A DNA stretch of 64,000 bases from Geobacter sp. (lineage in GTDB: Bacteria > Desulfobacterota > Desulfuromonadia > Geobacterales > DSM-12255): assembly GCA_009684525.1 (NCBI GenBank), contig WKKR01000001.1, positions 682,001-746,000 on the forward strand. The letters run 5' to 3'. The notes under the pieces are model-generated. The model was given only the letters and a program-made list of their open reading frames with translations. It did not search any database and was not told the DNA's origin. A program made the position numbers and the translations under genes. Every line of letters begins with the position of its first letter. The first letter of the stretch is position 1. This document shows, in pieces, positions 26,290 to 35,833 of this stretch.

Positions 26290-27342
26290 TTACCGTGCGG
26301 ATGCGATAAGGGAGCGCACCTGGACGTCCGTCTCCACCAGGGGCCTGCCGAAACCGAGGGAGAAGCGGCTGGAGACGTCGGCGCGGAAGCGGTTCCGGAC
26401 AAGGTCTTCGCTGAACGAGATGCGCCCTTTCTGGAACAGCAGGATATCCGTGCTGCTGCCGGGGCGATAGAGGCTTTTGGTCTGGCCCCGGCTGAGGAAC
26501 ATCCCCTGCCGGAGCGGCACGGGGTCCCGGTACTCCTCCTCGCTGCAACACTGGACGATGTCACCGATCATGAGTGCCACGACCTCGACCATGGCAACCA
26601 GACCGACACCGGTGCCCCCTCTGACGTCGCTGTCGATAATCGTCACCACCCGCCGGTTTTTCGAATAGGGTGTCGCCTCGGCAACCACGGCGCCGGGGTT
26701 GCAGGCATGGTGCGCCCCGTCCAGTTCGTAATAATCCACCACGGCTCCCGATACCGGCGCATGGTTGTAGTGATACTTGTCCGGGGTGAGCCGGAACACG
26801 GCAAAATCCCCGCCGGCAAAGGCGTGCAGCCACTCGGGGCTGTCATAACCCAAAAGCTCCGCAAAACTGAAGAACTTGTCCTTGATACGCAGGTCGGATG
26901 TCTCCTCCAGCGACCCCACCAGACAGCGGGCATCGGCCGGAGAGACCGCCACGCGCGGGTCGTCGGGCATGGGACGACATTCCCAGAAGCGGATCTGGCG
27001 TTCGAACACCTTGCGCGGCGTATTCAACCCGGCAGGCCCGGCCACGCATTCGTCGAGATCCACCCCGCACGAACGGAGAAAGGCATCCTGGCCGCCAATG
27101 CCGCTGCCGAAAGGAAGATCGTAGTTGATGAATGCCAGGATCTCCGACATCCGCTCCGTGGTCAGCAGCCGAAAAAGAGCCGGGGCGTTCTCCCTGACAC
27201 CGTGGTAGAGGAGGTGCACCAGCCTGTCCGCGAAGAGCCGCTCGGTCTGAACCCGGCCGGTGCTACGATCGACATACTGATGGGGGAACTGCCCCGTCGG
27301 CCGGCCTTTCATTGATGAAACGTGCTGCGCTGTCTGTGTCAT
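26290..27342 (-). CDS. psd: Phosphatidylserine decarboxylase proenzyme
   Basis: It makes phosphatidylethanolamine from phosphatidylserine at the membrane. QYVDRSTGRVQTE, FERQIRFWECRPMPDDPRV, AVSPADARCLVG and the His pair in KYHYNHAPVSG match the longer bacterial/eukaryotic-like Psd branch. The autocleavage site that creates the pyruvoyl cofactor is RPGSSTDILLF (GSS rather than the more usual LGST). At 350 residues it is of the expected length. The start overlaps the preceding 834-residue gene by 80 bases (ATG 27342) or 50 (ATG 27312); neither has a good ribosome site, so translational coupling is likely. Confidence 0.88.
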   Translation of the reverse strand: MTQTAQHVSSMKGRPTGQFPHQYVDRSTGRVQTERLFADRLVHLLYHGVRENAPALFRLLTTERMSEILAFINYDLPFGSGIGGQDAFLRSCGVDLDECVAGPAGLNTPRKVFERQIRFWECRPMPDDPRVAVSPADARCLVGSLEETSDLRIKDKFFSFAELLGYDSPEWLHAFAGGDFAVFRLTPDKYHYNHAPVSGAVVDYYELDGAHHACNPGAVVAEATPYSKNRRVVTIIDSDVRGGTGVGLVAMVEVVALMIGDIVQCCSEEEYRDPVPLRQGMFLSRGQTKSLYRPGSSTDILLFQKGRISFSEDLVRNRFRADVSSRFSLGFGRPLVETDVQVRSLIASAR

Positions 27343-29767
27343 GGTGCACCGTGGAAAGGGTTAGTACGATCAGTTGCCGAAGTGTTGCCGCATCGAGCCG
27401 TTCCTGCATCAGGTCGGCGTGGATGGCACGGAGAAAGGAACAGGCCCCGTTACCAAGCGGAAGTGAGCCGAGCAGGGATCTGGCAGGCCCATCCCCTTCC
27501 CTGGCCGAAAGCTCCAGCTGCGAACAGTCGTCCAACAGGGATGCATAGGCTTCTTCCAGGTGGCTCAGCCGCAGGGTATCGCGGTAATGGTGCTCCGCAC
27601 CCGCATTGAATTCTGAGGCATCCACCCTGAGCGGGTCTTTCCCCCCCATGCCGTTGAGAATCCCCCTGGTCAGGCGTCCCGCAGCCGACATTTCGCCGGG
27701 GTTCACGAGGCGCTCCCGCAGGTCCCGGATCGTCTCGCCCAGACCGAGCATCTCCACCAGATCGGCCCCTTGTTCGCTGATGAATTCGACAAGGGCGAGC
27801 CGGTATGCGGCAACCGGAACGCGGATGTATCCGGGATAGCGCCTGCTGGGGCGGGTTCCCTTGACGCGCTCGATGATGCGGCGGAGAAAGAGGTTGCCGG
27901 TCTGCCGTCGGACGAAAAAGGTGGGGATGCCGATGGCCGAGGCAAAAAAGACCTGCCGCCGCTCGCTCTCCAGCGAGGGGTCGTCGGGGATCATGGCATG
28001 GTGCAGGTCTCCCTGGGCGATCAGCTTGAAGGCCAGGGCCGTCAGCAGCAGCTGCAGGTCGACGGCATTGGCCATATCGGTGCCCAGGCTCGGAAACAGG
28101 CTGTAGTAGCGCCCCTCGAAGCCGGTGAACCCCATTTTGTCGAATTCCCGGAGCTTGTAGAGGAGATAGACCGACATCTGGTCGTCGAACACCCCCAGCG
28201 AAGCCAGGTCCCGCCGCAGCTTGTCCCCGTTCCCCGGTCGGCCGTCCAGGGCCGGGCTGCGCGAGGTGCTGAGGAGGCAGACCAGGTAGTCCATGAGCCG
28301 GTAATCGGCGACAAAATCCCCCTTCAGGCCGAAAACCGTACTGACGAGCCGATCGATCCAGGGAGGGCCGAACGGGGTGACTGGCTGGCCGAAGACCGAG
28401 AGGCTTGCCTTCTTCTTCCAGCGCCGCCAGATCATCCGAAGGTGCGTGTAGTCGAGTTCATGGGGGAGAAAGCCCAGGGCCAGCTCGGGATGGAAATCGG
28501 TAAAGGCGAGGCGATAGGGAGCGGCACTGTAGGTGCCGACGAACAGGGGGAGAAAATGCTCCACCATCTTGATGACCAGGTCACCCAGCTGCTTTTCGTG
28601 CAGGGGGGTGAAACCTGATCGTGCGTCGGACAACAGGGCAGCCATGCGCCTGCTGCCGAGGCTGACATGGGTGCCGTTGTTGGCCAGGCTGACATTGGAT
28701 ACCGTGGGGAGCACCACCAGGTTGTTGACGATGATCCCTGCTTCGCGCAGCTTGGCAACGGCGTTGAGCTGGCTGCGCGACAGAACCTGGTGGCAGAGCT
28801 GCATGTAGCGGTATTTCTCTTCCCCCCGGTCCCAGCCGGAAAGACAGGGGCTCATGAACAGCTCGCGATAAAAGCTGTCGGAGATCAGTCCGTTCAGCTC
28901 CTTCTGACGGATGGGGGGATGGGGAGCGAAATAGATCAACGCGTGCTGGCCGCTCTCCTTGAGGGCAAAGCGCTCATTGGCATACATCAGCAGAAACTGG
29001 GTCAAAAGGAAGCGCTTCCCCGTTTCCCTGGCGAGCGCCCTGCCGGTTCCCGCCTCTTTGCGCAGAGGCACCACATGAAAGGAAAAGGTTTCGGGAGAGG
29101 TGTTGTCGTTCAGGTAATGCGTCATAAGGCGCCGGCCGGTTTCACGTACCCGTGACGGCATGGTAGCCTGCGTGCCGAGGAGATCGGCAAGGGCGATCTT
29201 GAGAAGATAACTCACCGGCAGGCGCACCTGCTCCTCGCCAGCGGCATCGAGAGCGAGAAATCGGGAGACATCGCTGCGCCGGCCCGCCGAGGGATCGGTT
29301 CGGTCTGCCTGCAGGTCCTGCTCCAGGATCTCCCTGGCATAGGGGGAGAGAAGACGCGCGGGGAACCGCACCCAGCTGTTTTCCCAGACCCCCGAAGGGT
29401 TCTCCTCCAGGAACCGCTCCAGTTCGGTTACCAGGCGGCGCGGCGAATCCCCGGCCACCACCCGTTTCGCCATATTGGCAAAGTAATCCGACTGTTCGAT
29501 GAGCCGCGGCAGATCCACATCCTGTCGCCGCCCGGCCACGGCGACCTGCAGCTCGGTCTCGCTGCCAGCCGTGGCATCGTCGAGCGAAAACGGCAGATTC
29601 GCCAGGTTTGCCCTCCCCCCTTCGCAACTCCAGCCAAGGCGGGCCAGCAGTTCACGAGTGCCATGCATCGAAATGCCGCGCCCACCTGCGTGGGGAGCGG
29701 CGTCAGGGGTAACCAGCACCAATGGCTTTTGTCTTGACACCGGGATGATCTCGCTCTCTTTCCTCAT
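27263..29767 (-). CDS. 834-residue protein of unknown function, coupled to psd
   Basis: No domain is recognised. The protein looks soluble and mixed alpha/beta, rich in Arg and Leu, with no signal peptide. Notable stretches are FLLTQFLLMYANERFAL, HALIYFAPHPPIRQKELNGLI, NNLVVLPTVSNVSLANNGTH and LGSRRMAALLSDARSGFTPL. These read like a real enzyme or scaffold, not a frame artefact. The start is uncertain: ATG 29767 is the first after the corA terminator; the frame runs on to 29971, but translating through that terminator makes no sense. The C-terminal 80 bases overlap psd, so the two are made together and its role probably concerns phosphatidylserine/ethanolamine or the membrane. That link is inference. 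Confidence 0.75.
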   Translation of the reverse strand: MRKESEIIPVSRQKPLVLVTPDAAPHAGGRGISMHGTRELLARLGWSCEGGRANLANLPFSLDDATAGSETELQVAVAGRRQDVDLPRLIEQSDYFANMAKRVVAGDSPRRLVTELERFLEENPSGVWENSWVRFPARLLSPYAREILEQDLQADRTDPSAGRRSDVSRFLALDAAGEEQVRLPVSYLLKIALADLLGTQATMPSRVRETGRRLMTHYLNDNTSPETFSFHVVPLRKEAGTGRALARETGKRFLLTQFLLMYANERFALKESGQHALIYFAPHPPIRQKELNGLISDSFYRELFMSPCLSGWDRGEEKYRYMQLCHQVLSRSQLNAVAKLREAGIIVNNLVVLPTVSNVSLANNGTHVSLGSRRMAALLSDARSGFTPLHEKQLGDLVIKMVEHFLPLFVGTYSAAPYRLAFTDFHPELALGFLPHELDYTHLRMIWRRWKKKASLSVFGQPVTPFGPPWIDRLVSTVFGLKGDFVADYRLMDYLVCLLSTSRSPALDGRPGNGDKLRRDLASLGVFDDQMSVYLLYKLREFDKMGFTGFEGRYYSLFPSLGTDMANAVDLQLLLTALAFKLIAQGDLHHAMIPDDPSLESERRQVFFASAIGIPTFFVRRQTGNLFLRRIIERVKGTRPSRRYPGYIRVPVAAYRLALVEFISEQGADLVEMLGLGETIRDLRERLVNPGEMSAAGRLTRGILNGMGGKDPLRVDASEFNAGAEHHYRDTLRLSHLEEAYASLLDDCSQLELSAREGDGPARSLLGSLPLGNGACSFLRAIHADLMQERLDAATLRQLIVLTLSTVHHDTDSAARFINERPADGAVPPSVCRS

Positions 29768-29945
29768 TGGATGAGCATCATCGTAGCACCCCTCTGTCAA
29801 CGTCATGTTACGAATATGAAAATTATGGTTACACAAAGGGTTGCCCGCGAAGAGCTCAACCGATGCGTAAACCTTTGAGATGTTGCCGTTGATTGTTGCG
29901 ATTGCGTGACATGCCGCCGTTTCCCTGCCCTCCTGAAAAGAAAAA

Positions 29946-29966
29946 GCCCCGAGGGTACCCCGGGGC
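29946..29966 (-). terminator. Terminator of corA
   Basis: On the minus strand GCCCCG...CGGGGC with an inner GGGTACCC dyad is followed by TTTTTCTTTT. It begins 37 bases after the corA stop. Confidence 0.9.
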
Positions 29967-30002
29967 GTCATTTCATCAGGTGCGGCGACAGCAATGTTTC
30001 TG

Positions 30003-30959
30003 TCAGAACCACCCCTTTTTCTTGAAGATATAGATGGGGAGCACGCCGGACAGCACCATCAGGCAGATTGCCAGCGGGTAACCCAGTTGCCACTCCAGCT
30101 CCGGCAGAATTCGGAAGTTCATGCCGTAGATGCTGGCGATGAGGGTCGGCGGCAGGAAGATGACCGACATGACGGTGAAGATCTTGATCACCTTGTTCTG
30201 TTCGACGCTCAGGTGGTTGAGAAACAGGTCCTGCAGGAAATCGAGCCGTTCGAAATTGAAGTTGGCGGTCATCACCAGGGAATTCACGTCCTTGATCATG
30301 GTGGTGAACTCCCGCCGCAGTTCTTCCGGAATCCGTCGACTCTTGAGCAGGGCAGACAGTATCCGCTGCTTGTCGATCAGGTTTTCCCGGATGGTCATGT
30401 TCATGTCCTCGAAAGAGGTGATGTATTCGAGGAACGAATCACGATCGGCAATGGACTTGAGATTATGGCGGCTCGCACTGACGATCTCCTTGGCAAGTGC
30501 CTCCAGGATGTCGGCATCCAGTTCGACCCGCTGCTCGATGATGCCTGCAAGGACATAGACCCCGTCCCTGAAGGCGCTGGGGGTCAGGACCACCTTGCGG
30601 GCAAATTCGGTAAAGAGGCGGAGTTCGCTGAAACGGATGGAAACCAGGTATTGTTTGCAGAGGGTAAAGGAGACCGTTTCGTTGATATAGGTGTTGTTGT
30701 CCTGTTTGAGCAGGAAATAGGTATTGATGGTGATACTCTGGTCGTCTTCCCAGTACCGGGCGCTGTACTCGATCTCTTCGGTCTCCTGCCTGGTCGGGAG
30801 TTCCAGGCCGAGGGTCGTCTCGACTGCGGCGATCTCCGCCGCAGACGGAGAGATCATGTCTATCCAGACAACATTGTCGAAATTGGCCGAGAGGAATGTG
30901 TCCGTGTCGATTGTTGCCGGCTTGATGCGGCCGTCTGCGCGGGAATATACCTTGATCAT
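30003..30959 (-). CDS. corA: CorA family magnesium/cobalt transporter
   Basis: CorA is a pentameric channel importing Mg2+ (also Co2+, Ni2+). The long N-terminal cytoplasmic domain and stalk helix lead to two C-terminal membrane helices; the first ends in the selectivity motif YGMNF (LPPTLIASIYGMNF) and the second is followed by a basic tail (FKKKGWF). The 318-residue length is typical. It has its own terminator, so it is probably a single-gene unit. Confidence 0.96.
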   Translation of the reverse strand: MIKVYSRADGRIKPATIDTDTFLSANFDNVVWIDMISPSAAEIAAVETTLGLELPTRQETEEIEYSARYWEDDQSITINTYFLLKQDNNTYINETVSFTLCKQYLVSIRFSELRLFTEFARKVVLTPSAFRDGVYVLAGIIEQRVELDADILEALAKEIVSASRHNLKSIADRDSFLEYITSFEDMNMTIRENLIDKQRILSALLKSRRIPEELRREFTTMIKDVNSLVMTANFNFERLDFLQDLFLNHLSVEQNKVIKIFTVMSVIFLPPTLIASIYGMNFRILPELEWQLGYPLAICLMVLSGVLPIYIFKKKGWF

Positions 30960-31160
30960 CGGGCACCACTTCCAGGGTCATGTCATTTCGGGTGAGCATA
31001 CCAGCACCGGCAGATACACGCAACCATGCAGTACATCACCGGCAGATTGAAAAAACAGAACCGCACTATCCCTCTGCTGTCGGAGCAAGATGGCGAACGG
31101 TAAAAATGAGAGGAAACGTCCCCTGCCTGATCGACAGGGAACGGTCAGTAAAGGGTGATT

Positions 31161-31349
31161 TCAGTGATGGAGTAATTCCAGGCGGACGGGCAGCGGTTCG
31201 GAATCCCAGGTGACTTCGGGGTAGAGGGATTTATCCAGCCGGAGATAGGTACCGTCGATACCGGCCTCTGCCCACCAGCATTCGGCACCTCTCAGGGGAG
31301 CTTCGGCAAACAGGTACAGGTCGTTGTTCTTGTCTCTGGCAATGAACAT
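31161..31349 (-). CDS. Small hypothetical protein, 62 residues
   Basis: ATG 31349 has AAAGGAG at ideal spacing, which argues for a real gene. The protein (FIARDKNNDLYLFAEAPLR ... YLRLDKSLYPEVTWDSEPLPV) has the look of small cytoplasmic beta proteins in which an aromatic-rich strand pair ends in PEVTW.xxP. I recall similar short conserved hypothetical proteins but cannot name a family. It lies alone between corA and the divergent RMD1-family gene. Confidence 0.65.
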   Translation of the reverse strand: MFIARDKNNDLYLFAEAPLRGAECWWAEAGIDGTYLRLDKSLYPEVTWDSEPLPVRLELLHH

Positions 31350-31505
31350 GCTTACTCCTTTCCCGCTTCACGGTTCTTGAGTCTGTGACTCCCTTAGCAA
31401 CTTCGGATGACTATTGCAAGCAACAATTTCGTCACAGCCGCTTATCGCTCTCACGATGTGGTACAATTCCCGGAAAAGCACTGACAGCCCGCAAGGATGA
31501 CCTGC

Positions 31506-32330
31506 ATGAACGATTATGTTTTCAATGCCTACGCCCATGAAGGCGAGATCGACCTGAACAGGATAGCTGCCAGCCTGAAGGCCGGCAAAAAATACAAGTG
31601 GGAAGACCCCCTGGTCCTGAGCCCCCTGACCCTTGAATTGTATGACGGAAAAACATTCGCTGCCCAGCGGGTCTATCTCTACTACTTCGGAGCTGCCGTC
31701 TTTTTCAATTGCCCCGACGACCTGATCGCCCTGTTCTACAGGAACATCGCCAAGGCCACCGACTCGTTCAGAACCCCCAGAAGCCAGACATACCGGGAAA
31801 ACTACTCCCTCCAGGTCAGCGAAGGCGAGAAGACCGCGGTGACGAACGACTGCGCCATCATGCAAAAAGAAGAGGCCGTCTATGTGGACATCATCGCCTA
31901 CACCCTCGCCAAGTCGGTCGCCCTGGAACAGGTCGAGGCGCGGGTCGAGATCGTGTTCGACAAGATGGAGGAGATCATCGCCAAACTTGACCGGGGCCAG
32001 CTGGCAGTCCCGGACAGCGAACTGGCACGCACTGCCGCGACGATCCTCAACTTCAAGTACCGTTCGCTCTCCCACATCATGATCCTCGACAAGCCCGACA
32101 TAACCTGGGACATCGAGGAGGCAGACCGGTTCTATTCCACCCTGGCCAATTTCTTCGAGCTGAGTCAGCGGTACAGCCAGATCAAGCACAAATCAGACAC
32201 CCTGCTCGACATCACCGAGGTCTTTACCGGGCTTTCCCATGCCCGTCGCTCAGCCCGCCTGGAATGGATCATCATCATCCTGATCGCCATAGAGATCGCC
32301 CTGTTCCTGCTGGAGATGGCTCGCGGCTGA
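31506..32330 (+). CDS. RMD1/DUF155-family membrane protein
   Basis: This 274-residue protein has the DUF155 (PF02582) pattern. The core VYLYYFGAAVFFNCP is followed by a long helical region (SQRYSQIKHKSDTLLDITEVF) and a C-terminal membrane helix (LEWIIIILIAIEIALFLLEMA). Eukaryotic members (Rmd1, Rmd8, Sif2-type) are mitochondrial or organelle membrane proteins tied to meiosis or microtubule anchoring; bacterial members are uncharacterised. ATG 31506 follows AAGGA; a start 9 bases earlier is possible. It converges on pepN with only 32 bases between the stops and no visible terminator. Confidence 0.88.
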   Translation: MNDYVFNAYAHEGEIDLNRIAASLKAGKKYKWEDPLVLSPLTLELYDGKTFAAQRVYLYYFGAAVFFNCPDDLIALFYRNIAKATDSFRTPRSQTYRENYSLQVSEGEKTAVTNDCAIMQKEEAVYVDIIAYTLAKSVALEQVEARVEIVFDKMEEIIAKLDRGQLAVPDSELARTAATILNFKYRSLSHIMILDKPDITWDIEEADRFYSTLANFFELSQRYSQIKHKSDTLLDITEVFTGLSHARRSARLEWIIIILIAIEIALFLLEMARG

Positions 32331-32362
32331 CCGGTCGCCAAGGCGGCAGAATCCCTCCGTTA

Positions 32363-35002
32363 TCACCCTTTCACGAGACTCTTCGACACAACCTCGTAGA
32401 CATCGCGCGGCAGTGCCGGCAACGCGAGAATCCGCTCCAGCTCGGCACGCATGAGGGCCTGGCGATCGCTGTCGAAGCGGTGCCAACGGGTCAGGGGGGT
32501 GAGAAGCCGTGCCGCCACCTGCGGATTCACCGGGATGAGGCGGCCAAGCTGTTCGCCCAGAAGACGATAGCCGGCGCCGGAGCGGTCGTGGAACCGGACC
32601 TGGTTCCCCTGGCTGAAGGCGCCGACCAATGCCCGAAAGCGGTTGGGATTGGTCAACTCGAAGGCTGGATGCGCCAGCAGCCCGGTCACCTCTTTCAGGG
32701 TGTCGGGATGGGTTGCGGTCGCCTGGAGGGAGAACCATTTGTCGACCACCAGCCGGTCATCCTGCCAGCAGTCGTAGAAGCCGGCGAGGATATCGAGCCG
32801 TTCGGGGCAGTTGCAGGAGCAGAGCGGCACCAACGCCCCCATGGTATCGCTCATGTTGTCGCTTCCCAGGTATTGGGCAATGCAGAGGTCGATGATCTGC
32901 TGCTCCTCCAAGGTCATGAGGTAGGCGAGGCAGAGGTTTGCCAGCCGCCGCTCGCCGGCCCGGCCATCGCTCACACCATAGTGCGCCTCCGGGCGGCATG
33001 CGGCCCGAAGCGCGAGGAATTCCTCCCGCAGCTCCGTTGCCAGGGCACGACGCACAAACTGGCGAACCGCATGAATCGCATCCGGATCGCACACAGGCAG
33101 AAGTTCTGCCAGGTAAGCCTCTGCAGGCAGGGTGAGGGCTTCTGCCTGAAACGCCCGGTCCGCCAGGTTGCCGGTCAAAAGAGCCCGGAAGGCCGTCAGA
33201 AAGCCGGGATCGAGGCGAAGTTCCCGGCCTGCCTGCCAGTCTGCCACCAGGGTGAGGAGCAGGTCTGCCGCCAACTGCTGCCCCGCCTCCCAGCGGCAGA
33301 AGGGGTCTGGTTCGTGGGCCATGAGCAGCACCAGGTCGTCGTACCGGTATGGATAGGAGAGATGCACTGGCGCGGAAAAATTCCGCAGCAGGGCCGGCAC
33401 CGGCTCCGAAGCCAGACCGGTGAAAACGAAACTCTGCTCGTCGGACAGAAGCTCCAGGAGCCGAGTGGTCTGTCCCGACTCCTCGCCTACTGCCAATTGC
33501 CGGCCTTCCCGGCTGAGAAGCCCCATGAGGAGCGGGATCTGGAGCGGCTTCTTTTCCGGTTGCCCCGGTGTCGGCGGAGTCGATTGGCGGACCGTCAGGG
33601 TGAAGGTCCCGACAAGAGGGTCAAAGTTGCCGCTCGCCTCGATCCTGGGGGTGCCTGCCTGGCTGTACCAGAGGGTAAACTGCCCGAGATCGCGGCCGCT
33701 GGCATCGGCCATCGCCCGGACAAAGTCATCGACGGTCACGGCCTGGCCGTCGAAGCGTTCGAAATAGAGATCCATCCCCTTTCTGAACTGCTCGGGGCCA
33801 AGCAGGGTCCGGAGCATCCGGATCACCTCGGCACCCTTGTTGTAAACGGTGGCAGTGTAAAAGTTGTTGATCTCCATGTAGGAGTCGGGACGGACCGGGT
33901 GGGCCAGGGGGCCGGCATCCTCGGGGAACTGGATGGTTCTCAGGTAGCGGACATCGGCGATCCGCTTCACCCCGCGGGACTCCATGTCGGCCGAAAACTC
34001 CTGATCACGGAAGATGGTCAGACCCTCCTTGAGGGAGAGCTGGAACCAGTCGCGGCAGGTGACCCGGTTCCCGCTCCAGTTGTGAAAGTATTCGTGCCCC
34101 ACCACCTCCTCGATCGCCTGGAAGTCGTCGTCGGTCGCGGTCTTCGAGCTGGCCAGCACATAGCGGGAGTTGAAGATGTTGAGCCCCTTGTTCTCCATGG
34201 CTCCCATGTTGAAGTCGTCCACCGCCACGATCATGTAGATATCCAGGTCGTACTCCCGGCCGAAGGTCTCTTCGTCCCAGGCCATGGCACGGCGGAGCGA
34301 CTGCAGGGCATGCGCCCCCTTGTGGCGGTTCTGCTCCTGTAGATAGAGATGCAGGGCCACCTGCCGGCCGGAGCGGGTGGTGAAGCCATCCTCGATACGG
34401 GCCAGATCGCCGGCAACCAGGGCGAACAGGTACCCCGGCTTCCTGAACGGGTCGTGCCAGGTCGCATAGTGGCGGCCATCCGGGAGTTCACCCTGGTCGA
34501 TACGGTTGCCATTGGAGAGCAGGACCGGGTAGCGGGTCTGATCGGCAACGATGGTGGTGGTGAATACCGCCAGCACGTCGGGGCGGTCCGGGTAATAGGT
34601 GATCGATCGGAACCCCTCGGCCTCGCACTGGGTGCAAAACATGCCGTTGGAGCGGTAGAGCCCCTCCAGAAAGGTGTTGTCCTGGGGACGAAGCTCGGTC
34701 ACCACCCCCAGGGTGAACGCATCCGGCACCTGCGCAATTGTCAGCTGTTCGGCACTGACCGTATACTGCTCCGCCGCCAGCAAGACGCCGTCGAGGCTCA
34801 ACCGCTGCAGGACGAAGCGATGGCCATCCAGCACCAGGGGCCGCTGACCGGCCGTCCGGTCGTAGTTTGCCCGCAGCGTAAGGCGGGAGATCACCGTGGT
34901 TGTCTCCTCTCCCAGCTCGAAGCTGATCTCGATGCTGTCGACCAGATAATCGGGGGGAGTGTAGTCCCGGCGGTACACGGTGCGGTGGTTGACGTCAGTC
35001 AT
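32363..35002 (-). CDS. pepN: Aminopeptidase N (M1 family alanyl aminopeptidase)
   Basis: PepN removes N-terminal residues from peptides with a zinc-activated water. The 879-residue size and order match E. coli PepN: an N-terminal beta domain, the exopeptidase motif GAMENKG, the zinc-binding HEYFHNWSGNR with the third Glu ligand downstream, then the long C-terminal helical domain (FRALLTGNLADRAFQAEALTLP). GGAGATGGC lies just upstream of ATG 35002. It follows the ebo cluster by 109 bases on the same strand, which may be chance. Confidence 0.97.
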   Translation of the reverse strand: MTDVNHRTVYRRDYTPPDYLVDSIEISFELGEETTTVISRLTLRANYDRTAGQRPLVLDGHRFVLQRLSLDGVLLAAEQYTVSAEQLTIAQVPDAFTLGVVTELRPQDNTFLEGLYRSNGMFCTQCEAEGFRSITYYPDRPDVLAVFTTTIVADQTRYPVLLSNGNRIDQGELPDGRHYATWHDPFRKPGYLFALVAGDLARIEDGFTTRSGRQVALHLYLQEQNRHKGAHALQSLRRAMAWDEETFGREYDLDIYMIVAVDDFNMGAMENKGLNIFNSRYVLASSKTATDDDFQAIEEVVGHEYFHNWSGNRVTCRDWFQLSLKEGLTIFRDQEFSADMESRGVKRIADVRYLRTIQFPEDAGPLAHPVRPDSYMEINNFYTATVYNKGAEVIRMLRTLLGPEQFRKGMDLYFERFDGQAVTVDDFVRAMADASGRDLGQFTLWYSQAGTPRIEASGNFDPLVGTFTLTVRQSTPPTPGQPEKKPLQIPLLMGLLSREGRQLAVGEESGQTTRLLELLSDEQSFVFTGLASEPVPALLRNFSAPVHLSYPYRYDDLVLLMAHEPDPFCRWEAGQQLAADLLLTLVADWQAGRELRLDPGFLTAFRALLTGNLADRAFQAEALTLPAEAYLAELLPVCDPDAIHAVRQFVRRALATELREEFLALRAACRPEAHYGVSDGRAGERRLANLCLAYLMTLEEQQIIDLCIAQYLGSDNMSDTMGALVPLCSCNCPERLDILAGFYDCWQDDRLVVDKWFSLQATATHPDTLKEVTGLLAHPAFELTNPNRFRALVGAFSQGNQVRFHDRSGAGYRLLGEQLGRLIPVNPQVAARLLTPLTRWHRFDSDRQALMRAELERILALPALPRDVYEVVSKSLVKG

Positions 35003-35111
35003 GCCATCTCCTTATCCGGCTGGTGAAGGTGAGTACTGCTGTCACATCTCTGTCCCATAAATCGTCTCGAATGTTCAAGCATATTCTTCTGGTGTCGAGC
35101 TGTGCGGTCAA

Positions 35112-35831
35112 TCAGTCGCCTCTGACGAACCGTTGCCCGATCAGCATCAGGGTTGACCCGGCCAGGCCGGCCAGGAACCAGTTCGGGCTTATGAGCAGTG
35201 CCAGCATGACGCCATCCAGCAGGGGGATGCCGGCAAGCATCAGGGGGATCACCGGGAAGGGAAAGGGAGTCGTTCGGGCGTTCTCGTGGCGGGCAACAAG
35301 GCTGATGCAGACGACATAGGCGAACTGGAGAGCGCCGGCAAGCGCCGGAAGCGCTGATAACCGGCCGGTTGCGGCCAGGGCGGTCACGGCAAAGACGAGA
35401 AAACGGCAGAGCGCCATCAGGAGGACACTGAGGGGGTTCTGTTTGTGCCTGCAGTCGTACCAGACGATGACGGCCATCAGGAGGATCGCAGCCAAAAGCC
35501 CTGCCAGATGAGGAGTTGCCAGCACGGTGGCCGTCCCGGCCAGGAAGAAGAACGCCGTGAGGGCCTGGGCCCCGCGCAGCGGCACCGTTCCGGACGGGAT
35601 GGGGCGACAGGGGCGGCTGACCCTGTCGTGCGCGGCGTCACAGAGGTCGTTCAGGCAGATGCCGGCCAGATAGTAGCAGGAGAGCGCGAACGCCGGGAGC
35701 AGGTAGCCCTGCCATGAAAACCGGCCGCCCACAGCAAGCAGAAAGGCACAGAGAACATTGGTCCAGACGCTCGGCAGGTTGGTGATCCGGCAGAGGTCCA
35801 GGTACCCCTTGACGGTGGTGCGAAACGCCAC
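35112..35831 (-). CDS. eboC: EboC-like UbiA-family prenyltransferase
   Basis: This 239-residue membrane protein of the UbiA superfamily has about seven helices. The first Asp-rich region is ICLNDLCDAAHDRVSRPCRPI (N-D-x-x-D then the RPxRPI segment), and the second is the weaker VIVWYDCRHKQNPLS. UbiA enzymes attach polyprenyl groups to an aromatic or other acceptor. It is read as EboC because five other ebo-type genes precede it without gaps (2 bases after eboF). The acceptor in Ebo systems is unknown; in cyanobacteria the cluster is linked to scytonemin-precursor export. Confidence 0.85.
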   Translation of the reverse strand: MAFRTTVKGYLDLCRITNLPSVWTNVLCAFLLAVGGRFSWQGYLLPAFALSCYYLAGICLNDLCDAAHDRVSRPCRPIPSGTVPLRGAQALTAFFFLAGTATVLATPHLAGLLAAILLMAVIVWYDCRHKQNPLSVLLMALCRFLVFAVTALAATGRLSALPALAGALQFAYVVCISLVARHENARTTPFPFPVIPLMLAGIPLLDGVMLALLISPNWFLAGLAGSTLMLIGQRFVRGD

Positions 35832-35833
35832 GA

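Noticed and set aside
32264-34342. Open plus-strand frame of ~692 codons opposite pepN
   Set aside because: Antisense shadow of an unmistakable aminopeptidase N; no start signal or recognisable domain.
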